Assembly: GCA_937884975.1 (NCBI GenBank)
Contig: CAKZZS010000018.1
Coordinates: 1-14,689 of the forward strand
Direction of reading: 5' to 3'
Length of the DNA stretch: 14,689 bases
Origin: an uncultured Clostridia bacterium
Lineage (GTDB): Bacteria > Bacillota > Clostridia > Oscillospirales > Acutalibacteraceae
Positions within the stretch are counted from its first letter, which is position 1, and each line of letters begins with the position of its first letter. The notes under the pieces are model-generated. The model was not told where the DNA came from. It searched no databases and saw only the letters and a list, made by a program, of their open reading frames with translations. The translations under genes were made by a program, and so were the position numbers. This document shows, piece after piece, positions 1-8,176 of this stretch.

Positions 1-83
1 TATTCTACGTCAAGTAGTCTTTTTTGTGCTGTCTGCTCAATATGGGGCAGTTCAATTTCCGCCCTCTTTTTGCTTTTTAATGT

Positions 84-2996
84 TTACGGATTTGTGCAAA
101 TGCCGTATTTGTTGAATTTGTAGGTTTTTGAGCCTATCTTGACATTTTTGTTAATTACATTTACGCCGTTGGAATAGAAATAGTACCAATAATTCTTGCC
201 ATTTGAAGCGGCTATCTTTTGCCAACCTGTACGCATATAGCCGTTTGCGCCGAAATAATATCTGTACTTAACGCCCTTTGAGTTTGCTATCCACTGCCAG
301 CCCGTTCTCATAACTCCGTTTGTTCCAAAGTAATACTTATATCCGACACCTTTTGAGTTTTTAATTGTTTGCCAACCGGTAAGCATTACACCATTGGTAT
401 GGAAATAATACTTATACGCTACGCCCTTGCTGTTTTTGATATTCTGCCAGCCCGTGAGCATTACGCCGTTAGTGTGGAAATAATACTGGTAAGCAACGCC
501 CTTACTGTTCTTTATTTTCTGCCATCCCGTAAGCATTACGCCGTTGGTGTGGAAATAGTATCTGTAGGTTTTTCCGTTTGACGCTTTGATATTCTGCCAG
601 CCGGTCCTCATTACTCCGTCATCGCCGAAATAATACCTATATGAAACGCCTTTTGAGTTCTTTATCCACTGCCAGTCCGAGAGCCTTACACCGTCTTCAT
701 TGAAATAGTATTTCTTTCCGTTGACGGTCTTAAAGCCTGTCTGCATAACGCCATTACTATTGAACAGGAAATAGTTATTACTTAATTTTTGAAGCCCGGT
801 TCTCATTACGCCGTCATCGCCGAAATAATACCAATTATTGTTGACTACCTGCCAGCCGATAAGCATTATTCCGTCCGTGTCAAAATAATATGTTTTTCCG
901 CTGATAACTTTGAAGCCCTTAATCATTACGCCGTTTTCATCAAAGTAATATTTCTCGCCGTAAATCTCATTCAAGCCGGTTACGGCATAGCCCTCCGCTT
1001 CGTCAAGGTAATAACGCTTACCGTCAATATCCGTCCAGCCGAACTGAACGATGCCGTCACTGTCGGCATAATACTTTTTGCCGTTATCGGTAAACCATCC
1101 AGTTACCTTCTGGTTATTTTTGTAATAATAGACATTGTCGTTTTCTTCTATAAAGCCGTTTTTATTTTCGGGAACGGTAATAGTAACATAGAATATCCTT
1201 GCGTTGCCGTCGAAACTGCCGATCATTCCGTCTTTTCCGTTTATAAGGGCATCCAGATTTGAAGCTAATACCTTTTCTCCGTTAGGAAGGAATCTGACGG
1301 CAACTACATAGGTTTTTCCGCCTTCGAATTTATCCGAAGCTGTCATTCTGTTAGTCGAACCGACAGAGAAAGCATTGTCGGTATCATACCAGCCGTAAAT
1401 AGTAGTAAAATAATCGCTGCTTTCGGGGGTTACCGTTGTTGAACCTGTTGTTGCGCCTGCTTTTATTCCGCTTACGGTTGCAGAAAGGCTATTGATTTCT
1501 TCGGGAGCTTCGGCAGTAAATATGCCGAAACGAATCTGCTTTGTTACGCCTTCTTCAGTATCAATTGAAGTATTCTTTTCACTATCAAAAAACTTAATCT
1601 TTGTATTTTCGTCAACGCTGTATTCCGTACTGTCCCAATTCAATACTACAAACAGCTTATATCTGTGACCCGACTGGAAAACAGTATTATCGGGAAGCAC
1701 ATTACTGAAGCTGTCGTCCTCATAAACTTCAATCCAATAATACTCGTCAATAGTAAATATATCGGAAGCAGATGTCGGAACGCTTAACGTTTGACCGCCC
1801 GTGGGAGTTTTAACGTTAATCTTTGCGTTTGTTACGGGGGTAAGAACTTTGTCATATATCGCTTCGATTTCAACAGCGTCAGCGCCCATTGTAAAGGTTG
1901 TCGTTTCGGACCAGGCGTTGTCAAAGGCTATGTTAGCGCTCGGGTTGACCCAGTAGGCAAACGCTTTTCCGCTGATTTTACTTGCCGTAACGGTTACAGT
2001 CTGGCCGTATGTGGCATAGTTAGGTGAAGCGGTTCCGTTTTTAACCGTGACATAATTCTTTGCGGTTTTTGATAAAATCTGAACATTATCCGCAAAAGCA
2101 AGGTTGCCGTTGCCGCTTTCTATCAAGGCATATCCGCCCGTACAATTGTACCAGTAGTAGTCACCGCTGTTACTTGTTGAGAACGCATTTGTGTACTCCT
2201 TGTTTTCAACAAAGAGATATTTGCCTGATGACGGAGCAAACGCGGTAATTGCTTCTTCACTCGCTTCAATGCCGGAGGTAAAGGTTGCCGAAATAATTGA
2301 AAGATTTGGCGTTGTGATATGAGCCGAGCCGTAGCCGGTAATGCTGAACTGTGTGGGCACTCCTCCGCCGTCAATTGTTTTAAGTTTAACATTTTTATCA
2401 AGGAAAATGCCGGCAGATGAAGAGCTTTCATCATAAAGGGCAAAGCCGTTGCCTGCCGTAATCTCTCCGCCTTCAATGGTTACTGTTGCATTTTCTCCCG
2501 TTTTTATTCCGGGGCCGTTGCTTCTTACATTTACATTGACACCTGTAAGAGTGAGATAAGCATTACCCGATGCATGGAATACGCCCCCGAGGGTTCTGTC
2601 TGTCAAATTATCGTAAACATACTTGTTATATAATGTAACGGTGCCGTTATATACGGAAAGGCTTGCGTCATCATATACTTTAAACAGCGCCGAATTCTGC
2701 GGATAGGTCTTACTCTCATTAGTGACAGAAAGAGTATGACCGTTGAGGTCAATTGTTATTGAAACACTTTCGCCGATGTTGTTAAGATACGTCGCAGGTG
2801 TAAGAGCCTGATTTCCGCCATCCTCAATTTTATATGTTATATCATTGTTTAAGGTAATGGATTCTTTCTTTGAATATATCGCCTGCCACAACTGTTGGTA
2901 TGTAGAAACAGTGGCTTCCTCTGCAAAAGCCGTCAGCGGAACAACCGATATCAGCATAAAAATGCAAAGAAAAATGCTAATGGCTTTCTTCATCAT
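84..2996 (-). CDS. Secreted cell-wall-binding repeat protein with beta-helix-like N-terminus
   Basis: This is a 970-residue exported protein, probably held at the cell surface. Residues 1-25 form a signal peptide (KK, a hydrophobic core, then AFA before EE). Residues about 45-240 contain short beta-strand-rich runs such as LNGHTLSV and LTLTGVNVNV, typical of a right-handed parallel beta-helix. Residues about 314-382 resemble an InlB-type B-repeat (VTVKNGTASPNYATYGQTV). Two similar modules of about 100 residues follow (387-490 and 499-608). Residues 614-970 are aromatic repeats of the choline/glucan-binding type (GW...YYF...GVM.T). I see no glycosidase or peptidase active site, so its role (adhesion, glycan binding or matrix) is unknown. 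The first of two adjacent ATGs is preferred because GGGGG lies 7 bases upstream. The gene follows the symporter terminator, so it is probably transcribed alone; I could not identify a convincing promoter in the 60-base gap. Confidence 0.9.
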   Translation of the reverse strand: MMKKAISIFLCIFMLISVVPLTAFAEEATVSTYQQLWQAIYSKKESITLNNDITYKIEDGGNQALTPATYLNNIGESVSITIDLNGHTLSVTNESKTYPQNSALFKVYDDASLSVYNGTVTLYNKYVYDNLTDRTLGGVFHASGNAYLTLTGVNVNVRSNGPGIKTGENATVTIEGGEITAGNGFALYDESSSSAGIFLDKNVKLKTIDGGGVPTQFSITGYGSAHITTPNLSIISATFTSGIEASEEAITAFAPSSGKYLFVENKEYTNAFSTSNSGDYYWYNCTGGYALIESGNGNLAFADNVQILSKTAKNYVTVKNGTASPNYATYGQTVTVTASKISGKAFAYWVNPSANIAFDNAWSETTTFTMGADAVEIEAIYDKVLTPVTNAKINVKTPTGGQTLSVPTSASDIFTIDEYYWIEVYEDDSFSNVLPDNTVFQSGHRYKLFVVLNWDSTEYSVDENTKIKFFDSEKNTSIDTEEGVTKQIRFGIFTAEAPEEINSLSATVSGIKAGATTGSTTVTPESSDYFTTIYGWYDTDNAFSVGSTNRMTASDKFEGGKTYVVAVRFLPNGEKVLASNLDALINGKDGMIGSFDGNARIFYVTITVPENKNGFIEENDNVYYYKNNQKVTGWFTDNGKKYYADSDGIVQFGWTDIDGKRYYLDEAEGYAVTGLNEIYGEKYYFDENGVMIKGFKVISGKTYYFDTDGIMLIGWQVVNNNWYYFGDDGVMRTGLQKLSNNYFLFNSNGVMQTGFKTVNGKKYYFNEDGVRLSDWQWIKNSKGVSYRYYFGDDGVMRTGWQNIKASNGKTYRYYFHTNGVMLTGWQKIKNSKGVAYQYYFHTNGVMLTGWQNIKNSKGVAYKYYFHTNGVMLTGWQTIKNSKGVGYKYYFGTNGVMRTGWQWIANSKGVKYRYYFGANGYMRTGWQKIAASNGKNYWYYFYSNGVNVINKNVKIGSKTYKFNKYGICTNP
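153..1100 (-). repeat. Tandem wall-binding repeats: seven of 20-21 aa followed by seven of 25 aa
   Basis: Inside the 970-residue protein, residues 633-773 (bases 678-1100) form seven repeats of 20-21 residues, for example GFKTVNGKKYYFNEDGVRLS. Residues 774-948 (bases 153-677) form seven repeats of exactly 25 residues, such as GWQ.IKNSKGVAY.YYFHTNGVMLT. The long type is the short type with a five-residue insert (NSKGV or ASNGK) between the two beta strands. A degenerate copy precedes the array (614-632) and another closes it (949-970). The 75-base DNA units differ at many synonymous positions, so the array is not a recent duplication. The family is known from choline- and glucan-binding surface proteins; the ligand here cannot be read from sequence. 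Confidence 0.9.
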
Positions 2997-3058
2997 TATA
3001 ATTCCCCCATTTTTAAATATAAAATTTCATTTTCATTCTATACCCAAATATAAAAAAA

Positions 3059-3082
3059 GTCACTGGCACAAGTGCCAGTGAC
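3059..3082 (-). terminator. Rho-independent terminator after the GPH symporter gene
   Basis: A perfect 11-base inverted repeat, GTCACTGGCAC / GTGCCAGTGAC, is separated by two bases, so the folded loop would open to about 4-6 nt. On the minus strand it is followed by seven Ts. It lies 18 bases beyond the symporter stop codon and upstream of the 970-aa gene, which therefore needs its own promoter. Confidence 0.9.
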
Positions 3083-3100
3083 CTTATAATCAGAATAATA

Positions 3101-4555
3101 TTATTCCTGTTTTCCTGCTCGTCTCTTTTCAAGCTCTTCGGCAATTTCCTGCTTCTTCTGACCGACTATGTCATATTTAAACATCGGGAAAATGGAAAGA
3201 AGAGCAAGCACGCCCGGAACAGCCGTATAAGCAAAGAAGATAATATCCTTTGTATGAGTTGAGAATACTGCAGCTTCGCCCGAAACGTCGTTATAACCCG
3301 AAAACTGGACGAATACAAGACCGAGAGCAACGCCCAAAGCAAGACAAACCTTAATTGTAAGGGTGAGGATGGAATAAGCGGCGCCCTCCATACGCTTACC
3401 CGTCTTATATTCATAGTAATCAACGCAGTCGGCAGTCATAATCATCGGCATAAGCGTAACAGCCGCAAACTGGAGACCGATAAGGAACAGCGAAGCGTAG
3501 AAGAGAATTGTGAGAAGCGTATTTTTAGGATTAAGGAACCAGAAATGACCGATTACAAATGAAAGAATTGAAACCGCAAAGCCGTATACGGAAAGCAGGA
3601 TGTAAACCTTCTTTTCGCCGAGCTTTTTAATAAGCACGGGACAAATTGCCATTGAAATCATAGAGCCGACCGCAGTAACAATACCGAGCACTGCAACAAG
3701 GTTCTGGGAGCCGAGAAGAACATTTGCCGCCTGAACCTGAATGCCCATTGCCATCTGTCTGCCAAAGCCGAGGAAATACGAAACAATGACAAGCATAAGC
3801 GGCTTATTGTCCTTAAGCGCTTTTATCATATCCTTAAAGGAGGTCTTTTCGCCCGACTGATAGGGAACTCTTTCCTTATTAAGAAGAGGAATAAGAGCAA
3901 ACAGCGCGCAACCGAGAACAGCCGTAAGAATAGCGGTCCACAAATACTCGCTTGCTATCATTTTAGCGTCCTGCTGTCCCTTTTCGACAAATACCTTTGA
4001 GCCGCCGGGAATGAGCAGGCAGACAACGGGAACTATTACAACACAGGCTGAAAAGCCTATCTGTTTAAATGTATTTGAGATTGAAACTACATTAGTTCTC
4101 TCCGTGGGATTAGGAGTTAAAACAGACGCAATGCCCTGTGAAGGAACATCGCCGAGAGTCATTGCAAGACTCCAGATTAAGTATGTAACGAAAATCCAGA
4201 TATAGACGGCGGTTTTGTTCTCCTTAAACGGAACGTCAATGAAAACAACCGCGCTCATAACAAGAAGCGGTAAAATGGATTTTAAAATCATTGATTTGAA
4301 CTTACCGTTCTTGCTTTTGCTTCTGTCTATCATATTACCGACTATCGGGTCAAAAACCGCAGAAACAATTTTTGCAACGAGAATTAAAATTCCCACAAGC
4401 GCGACATTTGCGCCGAGAATTGTTCCGTCAAACTCCGCCTGATAGGAATTCAACAGACCGACTATAGCCTGAAAGCCGAAAAGTCCGAGTGAATACGCCG
4501 CAATTTCCTTAAATTTCATATTTTTTGAATTGACGGCGGAAGAATTATTTTCCAT
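3101..4555 (-). CDS. GPH-family sugar:cation symporter (MelB-like MFS transporter)
   Basis: This 484-residue inner-membrane transporter has about 12 hydrophobic segments. The family imports glycosides, pentosides or hexuronides with Na+ or H+. Family signatures are visible: FDPIVGNMIDRSKSKNGKFK at residues 68-87, which is the loop between helices 2 and 3 with the D-P-x-x-G-x-x-x-D-R pattern, and ADCVDYYEYKTGKRMEGA at 375-392, the late D..DY.E...G.R..G motif typical of the GPH family. The N-terminus (MENNSSAVNSKNMKFKE) and charged C-terminus are cytoplasmic in type. GAGAGGGG lies 6 bases upstream of the ATG. The substrate cannot be assigned. The arabinofuranosidase elsewhere in the window makes a pentoside possible, but the two genes are 5 kb apart and in different transcription units. 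A promoter is seen at 4586-4614. Confidence 0.9.
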   Translation of the reverse strand: MENNSSAVNSKNMKFKEIAAYSLGLFGFQAIVGLLNSYQAEFDGTILGANVALVGILILVAKIVSAVFDPIVGNMIDRSKSKNGKFKSMILKSILPLLVMSAVVFIDVPFKENKTAVYIWIFVTYLIWSLAMTLGDVPSQGIASVLTPNPTERTNVVSISNTFKQIGFSACVVIVPVVCLLIPGGSKVFVEKGQQDAKMIASEYLWTAILTAVLGCALFALIPLLNKERVPYQSGEKTSFKDMIKALKDNKPLMLVIVSYFLGFGRQMAMGIQVQAANVLLGSQNLVAVLGIVTAVGSMISMAICPVLIKKLGEKKVYILLSVYGFAVSILSFVIGHFWFLNPKNTLLTILFYASLFLIGLQFAAVTLMPMIMTADCVDYYEYKTGKRMEGAAYSILTLTIKVCLALGVALGLVFVQFSGYNDVSGEAAVFSTHTKDIIFFAYTAVPGVLALLSIFPMFKYDIVGQKKQEIAEELEKRRAGKQE

Positions 4556-4585
4556 ATTATTCCCCTCTCAAAAAAGATTACTTAT

Positions 4586-4614
4586 ATAATATCACCTCGT
4601 TAAAAAATATTCAA
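4586..4614 (-). promoter_or_regulatory. Sigma-A-type promoter for the GPH symporter gene
   Basis: On the minus strand TTGAAT (-35, 4609-4614) and TATTAT (-10, 4586-4591) are separated by exactly 17 bases. The predicted start, near 4579, gives a leader of about 24 nt containing the gene's GAGAGGGG ribosome site. Both boxes are imperfect, but the spacing and position are ideal. Confidence 0.6.
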
Positions 4615-4700
4615 TATGCAGAATACAATAAATATTTTCTTACATATTAGCAAAAAGCACAAGTTGCAAAACCTGAATATAATGCTAAAGGGGTGAAAAA

Positions 4701-5447
4701 ATGAGCAATACCTTCACTGCCTTTCTCATGTGCGCTCTTGCAGGCGTTTCAACGGGAATAGGCAGTGTAATTTCACTTTTTGCAAAAAGGACTAATAAGG
4801 CGTTTTTGCATTTTGCGCTTTCGTTTTCCGCAGGCGTTATGCTATTCGCCTCAATGACGGAAATAATGACAAAAAGCCTTAATTCCTTTAGTGTTTCTTT
4901 CAGCGAAAAGCAGTCCTATCTTTATTCGTGTATTTCGTTTTTTACGGGAATGGCTATTATTTTTCTTCTTGAAAGGCTTTTGCCCGAAAACAATGACGCT
5001 CTTCAAAGAACGGGCGTATACACGGCGCTTGCAATGGGCATTCACAATTTTCCAGAGGGACTTGCAACCTTTGTTTCGGCGCTTAAAAATCCCGTGCTTG
5101 CCATTCCGATAACCGTTGCAATTGCAATTCACAACATACCCGAGGGCGTGGCGGTTTCGGTGCCTATTTACTATTCTTCAGGCTCAAAGAAGAAAGCGTT
5201 TTTTATTTCTTTCCTATCGGGGCTGTGTGAGCCTGCAGGAGCTTTGATAGGCTATCTTCTGTTGAGAAACTATATGAACGATACGGTTTACGGAATTCTT
5301 TTTGGCGCAGTTTCAGGGATAATGACTTTTATTTCCCTGACGGAGCTTATCCCAACGTCCATAAACAGCGAAAACACGGAAAAATCGGTCATAGGTCTTA
5401 TTCTCGGTTCAGTTACAATGGCTTTAAGCCTTTATTTATTCAAATAA
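4701..5447 (+). CDS. ZIP-family divalent metal transporter (ZupT-like)
   Basis: This 248-residue membrane protein has about eight hydrophobic segments and the length of bacterial ZupT (about 255-270 aa). Both ZIP metal-site signatures are intact: AMGIHNFPEGLATF (H115, N116, E119) in the fourth membrane segment and AIAIHNIPEGVAVS (H144, N145, E148) in the fifth. A third family motif, SGLCEPAGA, starts at residue 173 (E177). These residues form the binuclear metal site in known ZIP proteins, which import Zn2+, Fe2+ or other divalent ions. The usual His-rich cytoplasmic loop is absent. AAAGGGGTG lies 5 bases before the ATG. This is the only full-length plus-strand gene in the window; it diverges from the symporter and converges on rrf2. 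Metal preference cannot be judged. Confidence 0.93.
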   Translation: MSNTFTAFLMCALAGVSTGIGSVISLFAKRTNKAFLHFALSFSAGVMLFASMTEIMTKSLNSFSVSFSEKQSYLYSCISFFTGMAIIFLLERLLPENNDALQRTGVYTALAMGIHNFPEGLATFVSALKNPVLAIPITVAIAIHNIPEGVAVSVPIYYSSGSKKKAFFISFLSGLCEPAGALIGYLLLRNYMNDTVYGILFGAVSGIMTFISLTELIPTSINSENTEKSVIGLILGSVTMALSLYLFK

Positions 5448-5453
5448 AAAAAT

Positions 5454-5481
5454 AAGGGCGACGTCAAACGGCGTCGCCCTT
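5454..5481 (-). terminator. Shared terminator between the ZIP gene and the metY-cysK-rrf2 operon
   Basis: The arms AAGGGCGACG and CGTCGCCCTT form a GC-rich 10-bp stem with an 8-base loop. In the minus direction it is followed by TTATTTTTTTATTTG, a good U-tract for the operon ending in rrf2. In the plus direction the tail (TTAAACTATAATTAAATT) is weaker but may still serve the ZIP gene, whose stop is only 6 bases away. Confidence 0.9.
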
Positions 5482-5490
5482 AAACTATAA

Positions 5491-5919
5491 TTAAATTACA
5501 TAGTCAACTACTGCTTCCTGACTCATAAGGTCGGCAATGGTTTTGCTGTCAAAGAAATCGTTGATAAGCTTATCAAACTCACGCCAGACCTGAACGGTTC
5601 TGCAAGCGTTTTCTATCGGACACTTTTCGGCGCCCTTTTCAAGGCATCTAACAGGCGCAAGATCAGCTTCGGTTACCCTTAAAATATCGCCGAGGGTGTA
5701 TTCGTCGGGATTTCTGTTGAGCCTGTATCCGCCGCCCTTGCCGTGAGCTCCCTCAACAAGTCCTGCCTTTGAAAGAGCAGTCATAATGCCCTCAAGGTAT
5801 TTAAGCGAAATCTCCTGACGCGCGGCAATTTCCTTTAATGCAATAAAATTGCCGCCGCTGTGCTCCGCAATATCAACCATAACGCGAAGCGCATATCTTC
5901 CTCTTGTGGATATTTTCAT
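5491..5919 (-). CDS. Rrf2-family transcriptional regulator with IscR-like cysteines (cysteine-operon regulator)
   Basis: This is a 142-residue winged-helix regulator. Residues 1-80 carry the Rrf2 DNA-binding domain (MKISTRGRYALRVMVDIA, the recognition helix region ISLKYLEGIMTALSKAGLV, then the wing GKGGGYRL). Three cysteines, C92, C100 and C106 (C-x7-C-x5-C), occupy the region that holds the Fe-S cluster in IscR, whose spacing is C-x5-C-x5-C. Bacillus CymR, the usual cysteine regulator of this family, lacks this triad. The gene is third in the metY-cysK-rrf2 operon, 25 bases after cysK, with CAGGTG before the ATG. Context suggests that it represses its own operon in response to cysteine or Fe-S status, through the repeats at 8288-8332. 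Family membership is certain; the signal sensed is inference. Confidence 0.93.
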   Translation of the reverse strand: MKISTRGRYALRVMVDIAEHSGGNFIALKEIAARQEISLKYLEGIMTALSKAGLVEGAHGKGGGYRLNRNPDEYTLGDILRVTEADLAPVRCLEKGAEKCPIENACRTVQVWREFDKLINDFFDSKTIADLMSQEAVVDYVI

Positions 5920-5944
5920 TTTTTACACCTGCCAAAAATACTAA

Positions 5945-6877
5945 TCAGTCTGCAAAGAGAGGAGTCGAAAGGTATCTGTCACCCGTGTCGGGCAAAAGAA
6001 CAACTATATTCTTCCCTTCGTTTTCTGGTCTTTTTGCAATTTCAATTGCCGCGTAAAGAGCTGCGCCTGATGAAATGCCGACAAGCACGCCCTCCTTTTT
6101 ACCGAAAAGCTTTCCTGTTTCAAAAGCAGCCTCATTTTCTACGGGGAATATTTCATCGTAAACGGATGTGTCAAGCGTATCGGGAACAAAGCCTGCGCCG
6201 ATACCCTGGATTTTATGAGGTCCTGCAACTCCCGTTGAAAGGACAGCGGAGGTTTTCGGCTCAACCGCAACAACCTTTACACCGTCTATCTTTTCTTTAA
6301 GATATTTGCCGACGCCCGTAAGAGTTCCGCCCGTGCCTACGCCCGAAACAAAGATATCTACCTTTCCGTCGGTATCCTCATAGATTTCGGGACCCGTGGT
6401 TTCATAGTGTGCCTTGGGATTAGCCGGATTTACGAACTGACCGGGAATAAAGCTGTTGGTGATTTCACTTGCGAGCTCCTGGGCTTTTGCAATTGCGCCC
6501 TTCATACCCTTTGAGCCGTCGGTGAGAACAAGCTCGGCGCCGTACGCCTTCATAAGAGTTCTTCTTTCAACGGACATTGTTTCGGGCATTACGATTATAA
6601 TTCTGTATCCTCTTGCCGCTGCAACGGAGGAAAGTCCAATGCCGGTATTACCCGAGGTCGGCTCAATGATAACCGAATCGGGTGTAAGCTTTCCGCTCTT
6701 TTCGGCGTCGTCAAGCATTGCCTTTGCAATTCTGTCCTTTACCGAGCCTGCCGGATTAAAATATTCAAGCTTTGCAAGAAGCTTCGCTTTAAGATTATAC
6801 TCTTTTTCGAGATGTGTCAACTCCAAAAGAGGGGTTTTTCCGATTAACTGGTCTGCAGATGTGTAAATATTAGCCAT
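5945..6877 (-). CDS. cysK: Cysteine synthase A (O-acetylserine sulfhydrylase)
   Basis: This 310-residue PLP enzyme makes L-cysteine from O-acetyl-L-serine and sulfide in the cytoplasm. The PLP-binding lysine is K47 in NPAGSVKDR. The substrate loop TSGNTG is at residues 74-79, the PLP phosphate-binding loop GTGGTLTG at 181-188, and the family's C-terminal DTGDRYLST is present. Length is normal for CysK. The ATG is preceded by AAAGGAGA with 7-base spacing. Its ribosome site overlaps the metY stop region, since only 12 bases separate the genes, so the two are surely co-transcribed. No cysE (serine acetyltransferase) lies in the window, so the source of O-acetylserine is not visible here. Confidence 0.97.
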   Translation of the reverse strand: MANIYTSADQLIGKTPLLELTHLEKEYNLKAKLLAKLEYFNPAGSVKDRIAKAMLDDAEKSGKLTPDSVIIEPTSGNTGIGLSSVAAARGYRIIIVMPETMSVERRTLMKAYGAELVLTDGSKGMKGAIAKAQELASEITNSFIPGQFVNPANPKAHYETTGPEIYEDTDGKVDIFVSGVGTGGTLTGVGKYLKEKIDGVKVVAVEPKTSAVLSTGVAGPHKIQGIGAGFVPDTLDTSVYDEIFPVENEAAFETGKLFGKKEGVLVGISSGAALYAAIEIAKRPENEGKNIVVLLPDTGDRYLSTPLFAD

Positions 6878-6889
6878 AATTATTCTCCT

Positions 6890-8173
6890 TTATTTAATTG
6901 CCTCAAAGCCGTGCTCGAGGTCTGAAATAATATCGTCAATGTGTTCGGTACCTATGGAAAGTCTTACGGTTGAAGGCGTAATGCCGGCTGAAAGCAGCTC
7001 CTGTTCGCTCAACTGGGAATGAGTAGTCGAAGCAGGATGAATTACAAGCGATTTTACGTCCGCAACGTTTGCAAGAAGCGAGAACAGCTCAAGGCTTTCC
7101 GTAAATTTCTTTGCGGTGTCCGCGTCGCCGTCAATTTCAAAAGTGAAAATTGAAGCAGCTCCCGACGGGAAATACTTATCGTAAAGCTCCTTCTGACTGC
7201 CTGTTGAAAGCGAGGGGTGATTAACCTTTTTAACCTGAGGATGGTTATTAAGGTATTCAACAACCTTAAGCGCGTTTTCAACGTGTCTTTCAAGCCTTAA
7301 TGAAAGCGTTTCAAGTCCCTGAAGAAGAAGGAATGAATTAAAGGGAGAAATCGTTGCTCCCTGGTCTCTCATAAGAGTTGTACGAAGCTTTAAGATATAA
7401 GCAAGATTTCCGCAAGCCTCGGTGAAAACTACGCCGTGGTATGACGGGTTGGGAGCGGAGAGTCCGGGGAATTTATCGTTCTGCGCCCAGTCAAATTTAC
7501 CGCCGTCAACAACTACGCCGCCCATTACCGTTCCGTGACCGCCTATAAACTTCGTTGCGGAATGAACAACTATATCCGCGCCGCGTTCAATGGGTCTTAA
7601 ATAATAAGGCGTAGCAAAGGTATTGTCAACAATAAACGGAATACCGTTTTCGTGAGCAATTGAAGAAATCGACTCAATATCAACAATGTCGGAATTGGGG
7701 TTTCCGAGCGTTTCCGCATAAAGAGCCTTTGTGTTTTCCTTAATTGCCTTTCTGAAATTTTCGGGGTCTGACGGGTCAACAAAGGTAACGTCTATCCCCT
7801 GGTCCTTTAAGGTGTGTGCAAAAAGGTTATATGTGCCGCCGTAAAGATTTTCAGACGAAACAATGTGGTCGCCTGCAACAGCGATATTCTGAATAGCGTA
7901 AGTGATAGCCGCAGAGCCCGAGGCGGTTGCAAGCGCAGCAGCGCCGCTTTCAAGAGAAGCTATTCTCTGCTCAAAGACGTCGGAGGTCGGGTTCATAAGA
8001 CGGGTATAGATATTTCCGCCCTCGGAAAGACCGAATCTTCCGGCCGCCTGCGCGGAGTCCTTAAAAACATAAGAAGTGGTTGCGTAAATCGGAACGGCTC
8101 TTGCATCCGTAGTGGGGTCAGGCTGTTCCTGACCGACGTGTATCTGTTTTGTTTCAAATTTGTAGTTACTCAT
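6890..8173 (-). CDS. metY: O-acetylhomoserine sulfhydrylase (homocysteine synthase)
   Basis: This 427-residue PLP enzyme of the Cys/Met-metabolism (cystathionine gamma-synthase) superfamily is expected to make homocysteine from O-acetylhomoserine and sulfide. The length and the N-terminal ETKQIHVGQEQPDPTT.ARAVPIY are characteristic of the MetY branch rather than MetB/MetC (about 380-400 aa). The PLP lysine is K208 in DIVVHSATKFIGGHG. YTRLMNPT (56-63) and the RLSIGTEHIDDII region near 404-416 are further family landmarks. It is first in the metY-cysK-rrf2 operon. AAAGGA lies 7-8 bases before the ATG and is predicted to be sequestered by a leader hairpin at 8177-8251. It could be labelled cysD or met17 in other annotations. 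Confidence 0.95.
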   Translation of the reverse strand: MSNYKFETKQIHVGQEQPDPTTDARAVPIYATTSYVFKDSAQAAGRFGLSEGGNIYTRLMNPTSDVFEQRIASLESGAAALATASGSAAITYAIQNIAVAGDHIVSSENLYGGTYNLFAHTLKDQGIDVTFVDPSDPENFRKAIKENTKALYAETLGNPNSDIVDIESISSIAHENGIPFIVDNTFATPYYLRPIERGADIVVHSATKFIGGHGTVMGGVVVDGGKFDWAQNDKFPGLSAPNPSYHGVVFTEACGNLAYILKLRTTLMRDQGATISPFNSFLLLQGLETLSLRLERHVENALKVVEYLNNHPQVKKVNHPSLSTGSQKELYDKYFPSGAASIFTFEIDGDADTAKKFTESLELFSLLANVADVKSLVIHPASTTHSQLSEQELLSAGITPSTVRLSIGTEHIDDIISDLEHGFEAIK

Positions 8174-8176
8174 AAT

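Noticed and set aside
1..83. Minus-strand frame open to the window edge, in the same frame as the 970-aa gene beyond its stop, reading ...KRAEIELPHIEQTAQKRL...
   Set aside because: It looks protein-like but has no start codon and no ribosome site, and about 27 open codons can occur by chance. Too short to call a gene or a pseudogene.
789..1262. Plus-strand open frames across the repeat region (also 369-581)
   Set aside because: They are antisense shadows of the aromatic repeat array, with no ribosome sites and repeated low-complexity translations.
4678..4683. TATAAT on the plus strand just before the ZIP gene, as a promoter
   Set aside because: The hexamer 17 bases upstream (AAGCAC) is not a -35 box, and the predicted start would fall inside the AAAGGGGTG ribosome site.
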